Below, piece after piece: positions 25,171 through 33,776 of a stretch of 64,000 bases of DNA; position 1 is the stretch's first letter; the number at the start of each line of letters is the position of its first letter. Location of the stretch: NCBI RefSeq assembly GCF_013304825.1, contig NZ_JAAWUO010000002.1, positions 226,369 through 290,368 of the forward strand. Direction: 5' to 3'. Both the position numbers and the translations under genes were made by a program. The notes under the pieces were generated by a model, which saw only the letters and a program-made list of their open reading frames with translations, had not been told where the DNA came from and made no database searches. Origin of the DNA: Blautia schinkii. GTDB taxonomy: Bacteria > Bacillota > Clostridia > Lachnospirales > Lachnospiraceae.

Positions 25171-26202
25171 TTATTCTCTAAACGCAGCCAGTTCTTTCAG
25201 ATATGGATCTGTGATCTTGCCCGCATCCATGATCTGTACACCATCAAGCCATACAGAAGAATTCAGACAGATACCATCACAATGAGATTTTGCATCCTGT
25301 CCATGTGGCGGTGCATCAAACGGACTGACATACCCGATTCCCCATTCTGTGGAGCCCCATACACGCTCATCCTCCACAATATTTCCTGTAAGGATCGCGC
25401 CTGGATTAAAACCATACGCAATATGCGCAAGCTTGAACATTCCTTCATCTTCAAAGCTTTTCAGATGCTCTTCAAAAATGGCTGCATCACGGCCTCCTTC
25501 AATTTTTACGATTTTACTGTTTTCAATAGTAAGTCGGATCGGAGCATCCGGTGTTGTTCCAAAAGGCGGTGTCACTGATCCGTCAAAAACGATCACTCCA
25601 TTGATACTTCCAAACTGCGGCACAACATTGATCTGGCCCGTAAGCATATGGATTCCAGGTACAGTTGCATTTCCGCAGTCACATGCTGTGTAATGGGCTG
25701 GATCGATCTCAAATGAAACATCGCAGCCTGCCGGAGTTGTGACACGCATGTTCTTCGCATTTTTTGTTTTTTCAGTGATAGCAAGCATAAATTTTTTCAG
25801 CTGTTCTGTCTCCACATTGCCGATAGTACGAATCATCAGATCCGGATTGAAATCTACCAGGCACATGTAACGCATTTTTTTATTCTCTGCTTCTGCACGC
25901 TCAAACGGTGTGGAATAAAGAAGCCACTGATGATTGAACTCGATCCATACATCTGCACAAAGAAGTGCTGCGCTTAACGCGTCGACCGGAAGATCCGGGT
26001 CTGCTGCTTTTCCCACTCCCCCTGGTGTGGGCACTGAAATTACCATAGCATGTGCACCTGCATTTTTCGCACTGTTTTTTACTGCTTCTACAACAGATGC
26101 ATCCGAATCATCATCTGCTGTGATGATCACGGTTTCTCCGGATTTTACACCGAAAATTTCTTTTACCAGCTTATCTGCCGCTGTTTCAAGTGTGATATTC
26201 AT
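25171..26202 (-). CDS. M29-aminopeptidase / NicX-like metalloenzyme
   Basis: This 343-aa protein belongs to the fold shared by M29 aminopeptidases (AmpS/ThermoAP) and 2,5-dihydroxypyridine dioxygenase NicX. Visible marks are FEIDPAHYTACDCGNAT and VPQFGSINGVIVFDGS in the middle, FKLAHIAYGFNPGA and EWGIGYVSPF with a following HGQDAKSHCDG near the C-terminus, which supplies the last metal ligands. At 343 residues it is shorter than typical M29 enzymes (about 410), nearer NicX-like proteins. It leads an operon with PucR, an NCS1 permease and an M20 hydrolase, which fits breakdown of an imported nitrogen ring or amide compound. Confidence 0.75.
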   Translation of the reverse strand: MNITLETAADKLVKEIFGVKSGETVIITADDDSDASVVEAVKNSAKNAGAHAMVISVPTPGGVGKAADPDLPVDALSAALLCADVWIEFNHQWLLYSTPFERAEAENKKMRYMCLVDFNPDLMIRTIGNVETEQLKKFMLAITEKTKNAKNMRVTTPAGCDVSFEIDPAHYTACDCGNATVPGIHMLTGQINVVPQFGSINGVIVFDGSVTPPFGTTPDAPIRLTIENSKIVKIEGGRDAAIFEEHLKSFEDEGMFKLAHIAYGFNPGAILTGNIVEDERVWGSTEWGIGYVSPFDAPPHGQDAKSHCDGICLNSSVWLDGVQIMDAGKITDPYLKELAAFRE

Positions 26203-26307
26203 GTTTTTTTCCTTTCCAATTCGTAGTGTCCCGAAAAAACTTTATCTGATCTGTAATGTTTCTGAGTCACCGTAATTGTTTAACATGATAACACAATGAT
26301 TTTTCAA

Positions 26308-26335
26308 TTTGTATGGAATTATTCTAAAATACAAA
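26308..26335 (-). promoter_or_regulatory. Dyad upstream of the M29-PucR operon
   Basis: TTTGTAT (26308-26314) and ATACAAA (26329-26335) form a 7-bp inverted repeat with a 14-base spacer that itself contains GAAT-T-ATTC. It lies about 105-135 bases before the first gene. A role as PucR site is inference from position. Confidence 0.45.
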
Positions 26336-26360
26336 CCAGGAATTTGTAATTTCTTCAAAG

Positions 26361-26396
26361 CATAAGCCATGGCACATCTTTTTGCCATGGCTTATG
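26361..26396 (-). terminator. Perfect 14-bp hairpin after rsmH
   Basis: Arms 26361-26374 and 26383-26396 pair without mismatch around an 8-base loop. The stem starts 10 bases after the rsmH stop. The downstream minus-strand T-run is short (CTTTG), so termination may be partial. Confidence 0.6.
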
Positions 26397-26405
26397 GATC
26401 ATCCT

Positions 26406-27458
26406 TTATGCTTTTATCGCCCAGCGCATCTTCGTTGATCTGGCTCTGCCGTTCTGGGCACACTCCAAGGCAGACGGACGGATCACATCTTTGGCGTAAT
26501 CGGAGTAGATGCCTTCTTTATACCCCTGTTTCAAGGCTTTCTTTACCAGCTTATCCTCTCCTGAATGGAAAGTGAGTATTGCCACTCTTCCACCTGGTTT
26601 CAGCACTCCCGGAAGTTTCTCCATGAATTCATAAAGAACTTCGAATTCTCGGTTTACATCGATACGCAGAGCCTGAAAAACTCTCTGGCATGTTTTTTTC
26701 ACAGTGTCTTTCCGCTCCTTCTCCGGAAGGGAGGATAATGTTCTTTCGATGACTTCGCGGAGTTTAGTAGTGGTATCTATGCGATTCCCTCTTCGGATCT
26801 CATCGGTGATTGCTTTGGCGATTTCCTCGCAGTAAGGCTCATCGGAATTCTCATCCAGCATTCCTGCAAGTTCCTCTCTGGAAATCGTATCCAGACGCTC
26901 TGCTGCACTGATTCCTGCCTCCTGGTTCAGCCTTAAGTCCAGCGGACCGTCCACCTTGAAGGAAAAACCTCTCCTGGGATTGTCGATCTGCATGGAAGAT
27001 ACTCCAAGATCTGCAAGAATAAAGTCAAAACCGCCTGCTTCTTTTGCAATCTCATCAATGGTGCAGAAATTCTGAAGCTTCACTGTCAGCATATCTTCCC
27101 CGAATCCCAGATCTGCCAGACGTTTCTTCGTCCTGGCTGATTCTTCCGGATCCACATCTGTGGCATATATATGTCCCTGGCCTTTCAGACATTCCAGCAT
27201 GGCTTTCGTATGACCGCCATATCCAAGTGTCGCATCAAATCCAATCTGTCCCGGCCTGATATCCAGAAAATCAATGATCTCTTTTACCATAATGGAAATG
27301 TGCATTCCCGCAGGTGTGTTGCCCTTGCTGATCACATGTTCAATGGTATCCTTATACTTCTCCGGCTGAAGCTCTTTATATTTCTCCTCGAATTTCTTCG
27401 GGTATTTTCCTTTATAACGCACACGTCTCTTGTGCGGTGTCTGTGATTCCTGGTTCAT
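26406..27458 (-). CDS. rsmH: RsmH-type 16S rRNA methyltransferase paralogue
   Basis: This 350-aa protein has the RsmH (MraW) pattern: IRPGQIGFDATLGYGGHTKAML for SAM binding (seen in parts), FDFILADLGVSSMQID, RRGFSFKVDGPLDLR and GGRVAILTFHSGED. RsmH methylates N4 of C1402 in 16S rRNA. A Lys-rich N-terminal extension of about 45 residues is longer than usual. The ATG at 27458 follows AAAGGAG by 5 bases. It lies alone, not in the division/cell-wall cluster, so a second copy may exist there; exact target is not certain. Confidence 0.87.
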   Translation of the reverse strand: MNQESQTPHKRRVRYKGKYPKKFEEKYKELQPEKYKDTIEHVISKGNTPAGMHISIMVKEIIDFLDIRPGQIGFDATLGYGGHTKAMLECLKGQGHIYATDVDPEESARTKKRLADLGFGEDMLTVKLQNFCTIDEIAKEAGGFDFILADLGVSSMQIDNPRRGFSFKVDGPLDLRLNQEAGISAAERLDTISREELAGMLDENSDEPYCEEIAKAITDEIRRGNRIDTTTKLREVIERTLSSLPEKERKDTVKKTCQRVFQALRIDVNREFEVLYEFMEKLPGVLKPGGRVAILTFHSGEDKLVKKALKQGYKEGIYSDYAKDVIRPSALECAQNGRARSTKMRWAIKA

Positions 27459-27499
27459 AATGTCTCCTTTATAATTATATTCTCTCACTGCACATTTTT

Positions 27500-27539
27500 A
27501 TCATGTACACATGATACCATGATTTTTTTTCTTCGTAAA
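27500..27539 (-). promoter_or_regulatory. rsmH promoter with overlapping dyad
   Basis: Minus-strand TTTACG (27539-27534), 17 bases, TATCAT (27516-27511) with upstream TGG. A perfect ATCATGT/ACATGAT repeat with a 2-base centre (27500-27515) covers the -10 and start site. Confidence 0.5.
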
Positions 27540-27573
27540 CCACCGGAAACAAGTTCCTGCATTTCACATTTTC

Positions 27574-27582
27574 TGATATAAT
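27574..27582 (+). promoter_or_regulatory. Extended -10 promoter of the beta-helix gene
   Basis: TGATATAAT at 27574-27582 is an extended -10; no good -35 is present. It lies 33 bases before the ATG, whose ribosome site GGGAGGG is at 27602-27608. Confidence 0.5.
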
Positions 27583-27615
27583 TCTTTATATACTAATGAT
27601 CGGGAGGGTTTGAAA

Positions 27616-29642
27616 ATGATAATTTATGTTGATGGTTCTGCTCTCCGTCCAGGTGACGGAACCGAAAGATCCCCATTCAAAACTATTTCAGAAGCTGCCG
27701 CAAAAGCTCTTCCAGGTGATGAAGTTCTTGTTGCACCTGGTATCTACAGGGAGGCTGTTGATCCGCGCAATTCCGGAACTGCCACCAAACGGATCACCTA
27801 CCGCTCCGCCCAAAAAGGTCAGGCTCATATCACGGGCAGCGAACCTGTAAAAAGCTGGTCCCATGTAGAAGGAAATATATGGAAAGCAACGATCCCAAAC
27901 GGAGTTTTCAGTGATTACAATCCCTTCACCACCCTGGTGTCCGGTGACTGGTTCATTGCTTCCATGATCGCGCACACAGGAGATGTTTTTCTTGATGAAA
28001 AATCCATGTACGAAGTCACAGACTTTGAGCAGGTAAAAAATCCGTTAAAAAGCCAGACTTCCTGGGATCCTGAATTCTCTTTGTACACCTGGTATACTGA
28101 GCAGGATGAAGAAAAAGATCAGACAATTCTTTACGCCAACTTCCAGGAGAAAGATCCTAACAGAGAAAATGTAGAGATCAGCGTAAGAAAGAATTGTTTT
28201 TATCCTTCCAGTGAGGGAATCGGCTACATTACTCTTTCCGGCTTTAAGATCAGCCAGGCAGCCACTCAATGGGCTCCTCCAACCGCTTACCAGGAAGGAA
28301 TGGTCGGCCCTCACTGGTCCAAAGGATGGATCATTGAAGACTGCGAGATCTATGAAGCCAAATGCAGCGGAATTTCTCTTGGAAAATATCTCCAACCGAA
28401 TAACAACAACAAATGGATGAAATGGAAATATAAAGATGGAACTCAGACAGAACGTACTGCATCTGCCAGGCTTCCTATGAAGGATGGGATAAAGAACATA
28501 TCGGCTCCCACATCATCCGAAGATGTGACATCCATCACTGCGGTCAGACCGGTATTGTCGGACATCTGGGAGGTGTTTTTTCCATTATTGAAGATAATCA
28601 CATCCACCATATCAACAACAAGCAGAACCTGGCCGGCGCAGAGATCGGCGGTATCAAAATGCACGCAGCTATCGATGTGATCATCCGCAGAAACCATATC
28701 CACAACTGCACCAGAGGAATCTGGCTGGACTGGCAGGCACAAGGAACACGCGTTACCGGAAATCTTTTTCATCATAACTGTCTGCCGGATGATTTCACAG
28801 ACTGTGAAAAAGCATACAATAGTGTAGGCGAAGATCTTTTTATCGAGGTATCTCATGGACCTACCCTGGTAGACCATAATCTGATGCTCTCCGACCGTTC
28901 CCTGAAGCTTGCCACACAGGGCGTTGCGCTTGTACATAACCTGATCTGCGGTTCTCTTGTTTCCGTTGGAATCGGAACGGATAATGGTGCTCCCATCATT
29001 CCATCTCCGCGTTATACACCATACCATGTACACCATGGAACTCAGATTGCAGGATTTATGACGATCCTCCACGGAGATATGAAATTTTACAATAACATTT
29101 TTATTCAGAAAAAAATCCGTTCCTGCATGAAAGCATTATCTGAACTTATGGAAAGCGACGGCAACATGTGGGATAACTGCAATATGATCACCGGTACTTC
29201 TCCATATGATGAATATCCGACTTTTGAACAATGGAAAAAGAATTTCGAGGGCTACTGCGGAATGGGATCTGATGTGGGTGATCTCTATTATGAACACCTT
29301 CCTGTGTGGGCGTCCGGCAACTGCTATTTCAACGGTGCACGCCCCTGGAAAAAGGAATCCGATGCCTTTTCAGACACAGAAAATACTGTCAGCATCTCCC
29401 TGGAGCAAAAAGACGATGGCTGGTATCTTCATACCAATCTCTATGATTTTCTCCCGGAAAATAGAGACGGCATTATCTCCACAGAAACTCTTGGAATAGC
29501 TTTTGAACCGGAACAGAAATATGAAAATCCGGATGGTTCTCCGATAATTTTTAATCAGGATTTCTCTGGTGAGCATAGAGATGTCCTTACCTGTGCAGGG
29601 CCGTTTATAAATAAGGAATCTGCATCCCGTAAAGTGTTTTAA
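27616..29642 (+). pseudogene. Right-handed beta-helix glycan-active protein, split by a frameshift
   Basis: The first frame starts at 27616 (GGGAGGG 7 bases upstream) and shows a pectate-lyase-like N-terminus: YVDGSALRPGDGTERSPFKTISEA, here quoted in part as PGDGTERSPFKTISEA, then GDEVLVAPGIYRE. It loses sense after DGTQTER near 28454. The rest continues in the +2-shifted frame from TAC at 28455: CICQASYEGW, IGSHIIRRCDIHHCGQTGIVG, VFSIIEDNHIHHI, IIRRNHIHNC, to the stop at 29640. The two parts join into about 675 residues with unbroken beta-helix repeats, so one base is missing around 28453-28456. There is no slippery run there. No signal peptide is seen, suggesting a cytosolic enzyme on imported glycans. 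It may be a real lesion or a sequence error. Confidence 0.8.
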
Positions 29643-29663
29643 CTGAATCTTAATCAGACAATA

Positions 29664-29722
29664 AACCTTCATCTGATGATCATTCTGTTCATATCACAGA
29701 ACAGTATCAGCAGGTGAAGGCT
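29664..29722 (+). terminator. Long imperfect hairpin after the beta-helix gene
   Basis: CCTTCA...TGAAGG arms with internal CTG/CAG, TGAT/ATCA and CTGTTC/GAACAG blocks give about 20 pairs with small bulges around a 7-base loop. A short T-rich stretch follows. It lies 22 bases after the stop. The rest of 29643-29823 has no gene. Confidence 0.55.
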
Positions 29723-29823
29723 TATTTCGTTATGATAATTATTCAGACATTCACAGTTGAACTATAACGCTTCTTTGGTTCAATTTAATTTCATTCGAGA
29801 AGTCGTGTACTATCAAATATCTG

Positions 29824-29866
29824 CAAAAAAGCCCTGACAGTCTGGAAAACTCCAGACCGTCAGGGC
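29824..29866 (-). terminator. Terminator of ppdK
   Basis: GCCCTGAC-GTCTGGA pairs with TCCAGAC-GTCAGGGC (29831-29846 with 29850-29866, one mismatch), followed on the minus strand by six T. Confidence 0.85.
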
Positions 29867-29906
29867 CTCTCATATTCTGATTTACATCAGAACGATTTTA
29901 TTCAGC

Positions 29907-32537
29907 TTAGGCGTTCTTTTTAGCGATTGCTGCCTGTGCTGCTGCAAGACGAGCGATCGGTACACGGAACGGTGAGCAGGATACATAGTCAAGTCCGATC
30001 TCGTTGCAGAACTCTACGGAAGACGGATCTCCACCGTGCTCACCACAGATACCTACGTGAAGTTTCGGGTTAACCGGTTTTCCAAGCTGGATTGCCATCT
30101 TCATGAGCTTACCAACGCCAACCTGATCAAGTTTAGCAAATGGATCGTTCTCGAAGATCTTAGCATCATAGTATGCGTTAAGGAACTTACCAGCATCATC
30201 ACGAGAGAATCCGTATGTCATCTGTGTAAGGTCGTTTGTACCGAAGCAGAAGAAGTCAGCCTCTTTAGCGATATCATCAGCTGTAAGAGCTGCTCTCGGG
30301 ATCTCGATCATAGTACCAACCTCATACTCAAGGTCAGAACCAGCTGCTTTGATCTCAGCGTCTGCTGTCTCTACAACGAATTTCTTAACATATTTAAGCT
30401 CTTTGATGTCACCAACAAGCGGAATCATGATCTCCGGTTTGATGTTCCAGTCCGGATGATTCTTCTTAACGTTGATAGCTGCACGGATAACAGCACTTGT
30501 CTGCATCTTAGCAATCTCTGGATAAGTAACAGCAAGACGGCATCCACGATGTCCCATCATCGGGTTGAACTCGTGAAGGGAAGCGATGATTGTCTTGATC
30601 TGCTCTACAGTCTTGCCCTGAGCATCAGCCAGTTTCTTGATGTCCTCTTCCTCTGTAGGAACGAACTCATGAAGTGGCGGATCAAGGAAACGAATTGTTA
30701 CAGGATTTCCTTCAAGTGCCTCATAGAGTTTCTCGAAGTCTCCCTGCTGCTCCGGAAGGATCTTAGCAAGTGCTGCTTCTCTCTCCTCTACTGTCTCAGA
30801 GCAGATCATCTCACGGAATGCATCAATTCTGTTGCCCTCAAAGAACATATGCTCTGTACGGCAAAGACCAATTCCCTCTGCACCAAGCTCACGAGCTTTC
30901 TTAGCATCAGCAGGAGTATCAGCGTTTGTACGAACTTTCATTGTTCTGTACTTGTCAGCCCATCCCATGATACGTCCGAACTCACCAGCGATCTTAGCAT
31001 CTACAGTCGGGATAAGTCCGTCATAGATGTTACCTGTTGTACCATCAATGGAGATTGCATCTCCTTCATGGAACTCTTTACCAGCAAGTGTGAATTTCTT
31101 GTTCTCCTCATCCATAGCGATATCGCCGCATCCGGATACACAGCAGGATCCCATACCACGAGCAACTACAGCTGCGTGAGATGTCATACCACCACGAACT
31201 GTCAGGATACCCTGAGCAGCTTTCATACCTGTGATATCCTCTGGGGATGTCTCAAGACGAACAAGAACAACTTTCTCTCCTCTTGCAGCCCACTCAACAG
31301 CGTCCTCTGCAGAGAATACGATCTTACCGCAAGCAGCTCCTGGAGAAGCACCAAGACCTTTACCCATCGGTGTAGCAGCTTTAAGAGCAGCTGCATCGAA
31401 CTGCGGATGAAGAAGTGTATCAAGGTTACGAGGATCGATCATTGCAACAGCCTCTTCCTCAGTTCTCATTCCCTCATCAACGAGGTCACAAGCGATCTTA
31501 AGAGCAGCCTGTGCAGTTCTCTTACCATTACGTGTCTGAAGCATATACAGTTTACCATGCTCTACAGTAAACTCCATATCCTGCATGTCTCTGTAATGTT
31601 TCTCAAGTGTCTCGCAAACCTGTTTGAACTGTACGAATGCTTCCGGGAACTTCTGCTCCATCTCGGAGATGTGCATAGGTGTACGAACACCAGCAACTAC
31701 GTCCTCGCCCTGTGCATTGGTAAGGAACTCACCGAACAGACCGTTAGCACCTGTAGCAGGGTCACGTGTGAAGGCAACACCTGTACCACAGTCATCACCC
31801 ATGTTACCGAATGCCATCATCTGTACGTTAACAGCTGTACCCCAGGAATATGGGATATCGTTGTCACGACGATATACGTTCGCACGTGGGTTGTCCCAGG
31901 AACGGAATACGGCTTTGATTGCGCCTACCAGCTGCTCCTTCGGATCAGTTGGGAAATCAGCACCGATTTTGGATTTATACTCAGCTTTGAACTGGTCAGC
32001 AAGCTCATGCAGGTCAGCAGCTGTAAGCTCAACGTCCTGCTTAACACCTCTCTTGGTCTTCATCTCATCGATGAGCTCCTCGAAATATTTCTTACCAACT
32101 TCCATAACTACGTCAGAATACATCTGGATGAATCTTCTGTAGCAGTCCCAAGCCCAACGCTCATTGCCGGATTTCTCAGCAAGAGTGTTAACAACTTCTT
32201 CATTTAAACCAAGGTTGAGGATTGTGTCCATCATACCAGGCATAGATGCTCTCGCACCAGAACGAACGGATACAAGCAGAGGATTTTCTTTGTCACCGAA
32301 TTTCTTACCGGTAACTCCTTCCATCTTGGTAATTGCTTCCATGATCTGAGCCATGATCTCATCGTTGATGGATCTGCCATCCTCGTAGTACTGTGTGCAG
32401 GCCTCTGTTGTGATTGTGAAGCCCTGCGGTACAGGAAGACCGAGGTTTGTCATCTCAGCAAGGTTGGCACCTTTGCCGCCCAGAAGATTTCTCATAGTAG
32501 CATTACCTTCTGTAAACATGTAAACCCATTTTGCCAT
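29907..32537 (-). CDS. ppdK: Pyruvate phosphate dikinase
   Basis: This 876-aa enzyme interconverts PEP and pyruvate with AMP/PPi and ATP/Pi; in anaerobes it saves energy at the end of glycolysis. The ATP-grasp domain starts LLGGKGANLAEM; the phospho-His domain has GGMTSHAAVVARGMG near 450-460; the C-terminal TIM barrel has MGHRGCRLAVTYPEI, FCFGTNDLTQMTYGFSRDD and the catalytic CGEHGGDPSSVEFC. Length is normal. It has its own promoter, a leader hairpin, AGGAGG and a terminator, so it is a single-gene unit, probably well expressed. Confidence 0.97.
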   Translation of the reverse strand: MAKWVYMFTEGNATMRNLLGGKGANLAEMTNLGLPVPQGFTITTEACTQYYEDGRSINDEIMAQIMEAITKMEGVTGKKFGDKENPLLVSVRSGARASMPGMMDTILNLGLNEEVVNTLAEKSGNERWAWDCYRRFIQMYSDVVMEVGKKYFEELIDEMKTKRGVKQDVELTAADLHELADQFKAEYKSKIGADFPTDPKEQLVGAIKAVFRSWDNPRANVYRRDNDIPYSWGTAVNVQMMAFGNMGDDCGTGVAFTRDPATGANGLFGEFLTNAQGEDVVAGVRTPMHISEMEQKFPEAFVQFKQVCETLEKHYRDMQDMEFTVEHGKLYMLQTRNGKRTAQAALKIACDLVDEGMRTEEEAVAMIDPRNLDTLLHPQFDAAALKAATPMGKGLGASPGAACGKIVFSAEDAVEWAARGEKVVLVRLETSPEDITGMKAAQGILTVRGGMTSHAAVVARGMGSCCVSGCGDIAMDEENKKFTLAGKEFHEGDAISIDGTTGNIYDGLIPTVDAKIAGEFGRIMGWADKYRTMKVRTNADTPADAKKARELGAEGIGLCRTEHMFFEGNRIDAFREMICSETVEEREAALAKILPEQQGDFEKLYEALEGNPVTIRFLDPPLHEFVPTEEEDIKKLADAQGKTVEQIKTIIASLHEFNPMMGHRGCRLAVTYPEIAKMQTSAVIRAAINVKKNHPDWNIKPEIMIPLVGDIKELKYVKKFVVETADAEIKAAGSDLEYEVGTMIEIPRAALTADDIAKEADFFCFGTNDLTQMTYGFSRDDAGKFLNAYYDAKIFENDPFAKLDQVGVGKLMKMAIQLGKPVNPKLHVGICGEHGGDPSSVEFCNEIGLDYVSCSPFRVPIARLAAAQAAIAKKNA

Positions 32538-32567
32538 TTTACATTTTCCTCCTAATTATTGTTCTTT

Positions 32568-32633
32568 AAAACATAAAAAAATTATGTTTTCTACGCACAT
32601 AATTATTGTATAGATTTATCCTTCATTAGTCAA
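32568..32633 (-). promoter_or_regulatory. ppdK promoter and leader hairpin
   Basis: Minus-strand TTGACT (32633-32628), 17 bases, TACAAT (32610-32605). In the leader, AAAACATAA/TTATGTTTT (32568-32576 with 32582-32590) forms a perfect 9-bp hairpin ahead of the ribosome site, possibly protecting the 5' end. Confidence 0.8.
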
Positions 32634-32704
32634 GGTTATTCTTCCAAAAAACAGCAATTTCTCTTGGTAAATCTGACAGATTTTCCAGTTATATTTTTCA
32701 TGGA

Positions 32705-32745
32705 TTGTATTTTTCTCGTTATCGTCTGTAAAATGTGCTAAAATA
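32705..32745 (+). promoter_or_regulatory. Putative promoter of the aldose epimerase gene
   Basis: TTGTAT (32705-32710), 18 bases, TAAAAT (32729-32734); an overlapping TGCTAAAAT extended -10 ends at 32745. Either would give a leader of 55-70 bases. Confidence 0.4.
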
Positions 32746-32808
32746 GAAAAAAACATACAGCAATTCCGGAGTAATATTGCCTGAATGCTATCATACAGGA
32801 GGTTTATC

Positions 32809-33687
32809 ATGACACGAACAATTGAAAATAGTTTTCTTAAGATTTCCGTTTCTGACCACGGTGCCGAGCTTACCGGTATCTACGACAAAGTAAATGACCG
32901 CGAAGTTCTCTGGCAGGCAGATCCGGCTTACTGGAAACGTCATGCGCCGGTGCTTTTTCCTAATGTAGGCCGCAATTATAAAGATATCTGGCGTCTGAAC
33001 GGAAAGGAATATCCTTCCAGACAGCACGGATTTGCAAGAGACAGTGAATTCATCTGCACAGATATCACGGACACCTCCCTGACCTTTGTTATGAAGTCCT
33101 CTGAAGAAACCCTGAAGGTTTATCCGTTTGCCTTTGCTCTGAAGATCACCTACACTCTGAAGGAGCATGATCTGGATGTATGCTGGGAAGTAGTTAATAA
33201 AGATTCTGAAACCATGTATTTTACCATCGGCGGTCATCCGGCATTCCGCGTTCCTGTACGTGAGGGCGAATCACAGAGCGATTACCGTCTTGCTTTTGAA
33301 GAACAGGACGCTCTTACCTATCTTCTGATCGATACCTCCGTAGGAACTGTCATTGCCGATGAGCCACATACCCTCCCTCTCGAAAACGGAACCTGCGCCA
33401 TTGATCCCCATATGTTTGATAAAGACGCCCTTGTTTTTGACAACGGCCAGATCCAGAAAGCCGGCATTCTCTTCCCGGACGGTTCTCCGTACTTGACACT
33501 TACCAGTGAGGGATTCCCGAATTTCGGTATCTGGTCAGTTCCTGGTGCACCTTTCGTATGCCTGGAGCCATGGATGGGCCGCTGTGATAACTGTGGTTTT
33601 GAAAAGTCCCTTTCTGAAAAAGCAAATATCAATGTGCTGAAGCCGGACGAGGAATTTATCAAAAGCTATCAGATTACCGTATACTGA
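32809..33687 (+). CDS. Aldose 1-epimerase family protein
   Basis: This 292-aa protein has the galactose mutarotase fold: HGAELTGIYDK, the sugar-binding LFPNVGR and QHGFARDSEF, GHPAFRVP (catalytic His) and WSVPGAPFVCLEPWMGR. It is nearer the LacX/YeaD side of the family than classic GalM. AGGAGG lies 5-6 bases before ATG 32809. It faces the alpha-galactosidase gene across a shared terminator; interconverting galactose anomers would suit that cluster, but it has its own promoter. Confidence 0.88.
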   Translation: MTRTIENSFLKISVSDHGAELTGIYDKVNDREVLWQADPAYWKRHAPVLFPNVGRNYKDIWRLNGKEYPSRQHGFARDSEFICTDITDTSLTFVMKSSEETLKVYPFAFALKITYTLKEHDLDVCWEVVNKDSETMYFTIGGHPAFRVPVREGESQSDYRLAFEEQDALTYLLIDTSVGTVIADEPHTLPLENGTCAIDPHMFDKDALVFDNGQIQKAGILFPDGSPYLTLTSEGFPNFGIWSVPGAPFVCLEPWMGRCDNCGFEKSLSEKANINVLKPDEEFIKSYQITVY

Positions 33688-33696
33688 GCTATGGTA

Positions 33697-33750
33697 TAAA
33701 AAATCCGCCATACATCGGCTATTTCAGCTGTCTGTATGACGGATTTTTTT
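33697..33750. terminator. Bidirectional terminator between epimerase and alpha-galactosidase
   Basis: AAAATCCG-CATACA pairs with TGTATG-CGGATTTT around an about 18-base loop, with T-runs on both strands. Confidence 0.85.
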
Positions 33751-33776
33751 ATTTATCTTACTGTCTCAATACACTC

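Noticed and set aside
30036..32207. A 723-codon open frame on the plus strand opposite ppdK
   Set aside because: It lies wholly antisense to a certain ppdK gene, is rich in Ser, Cys and Leu with no domain, and has no fitting ribosome site; a by-product of ppdK codon use.
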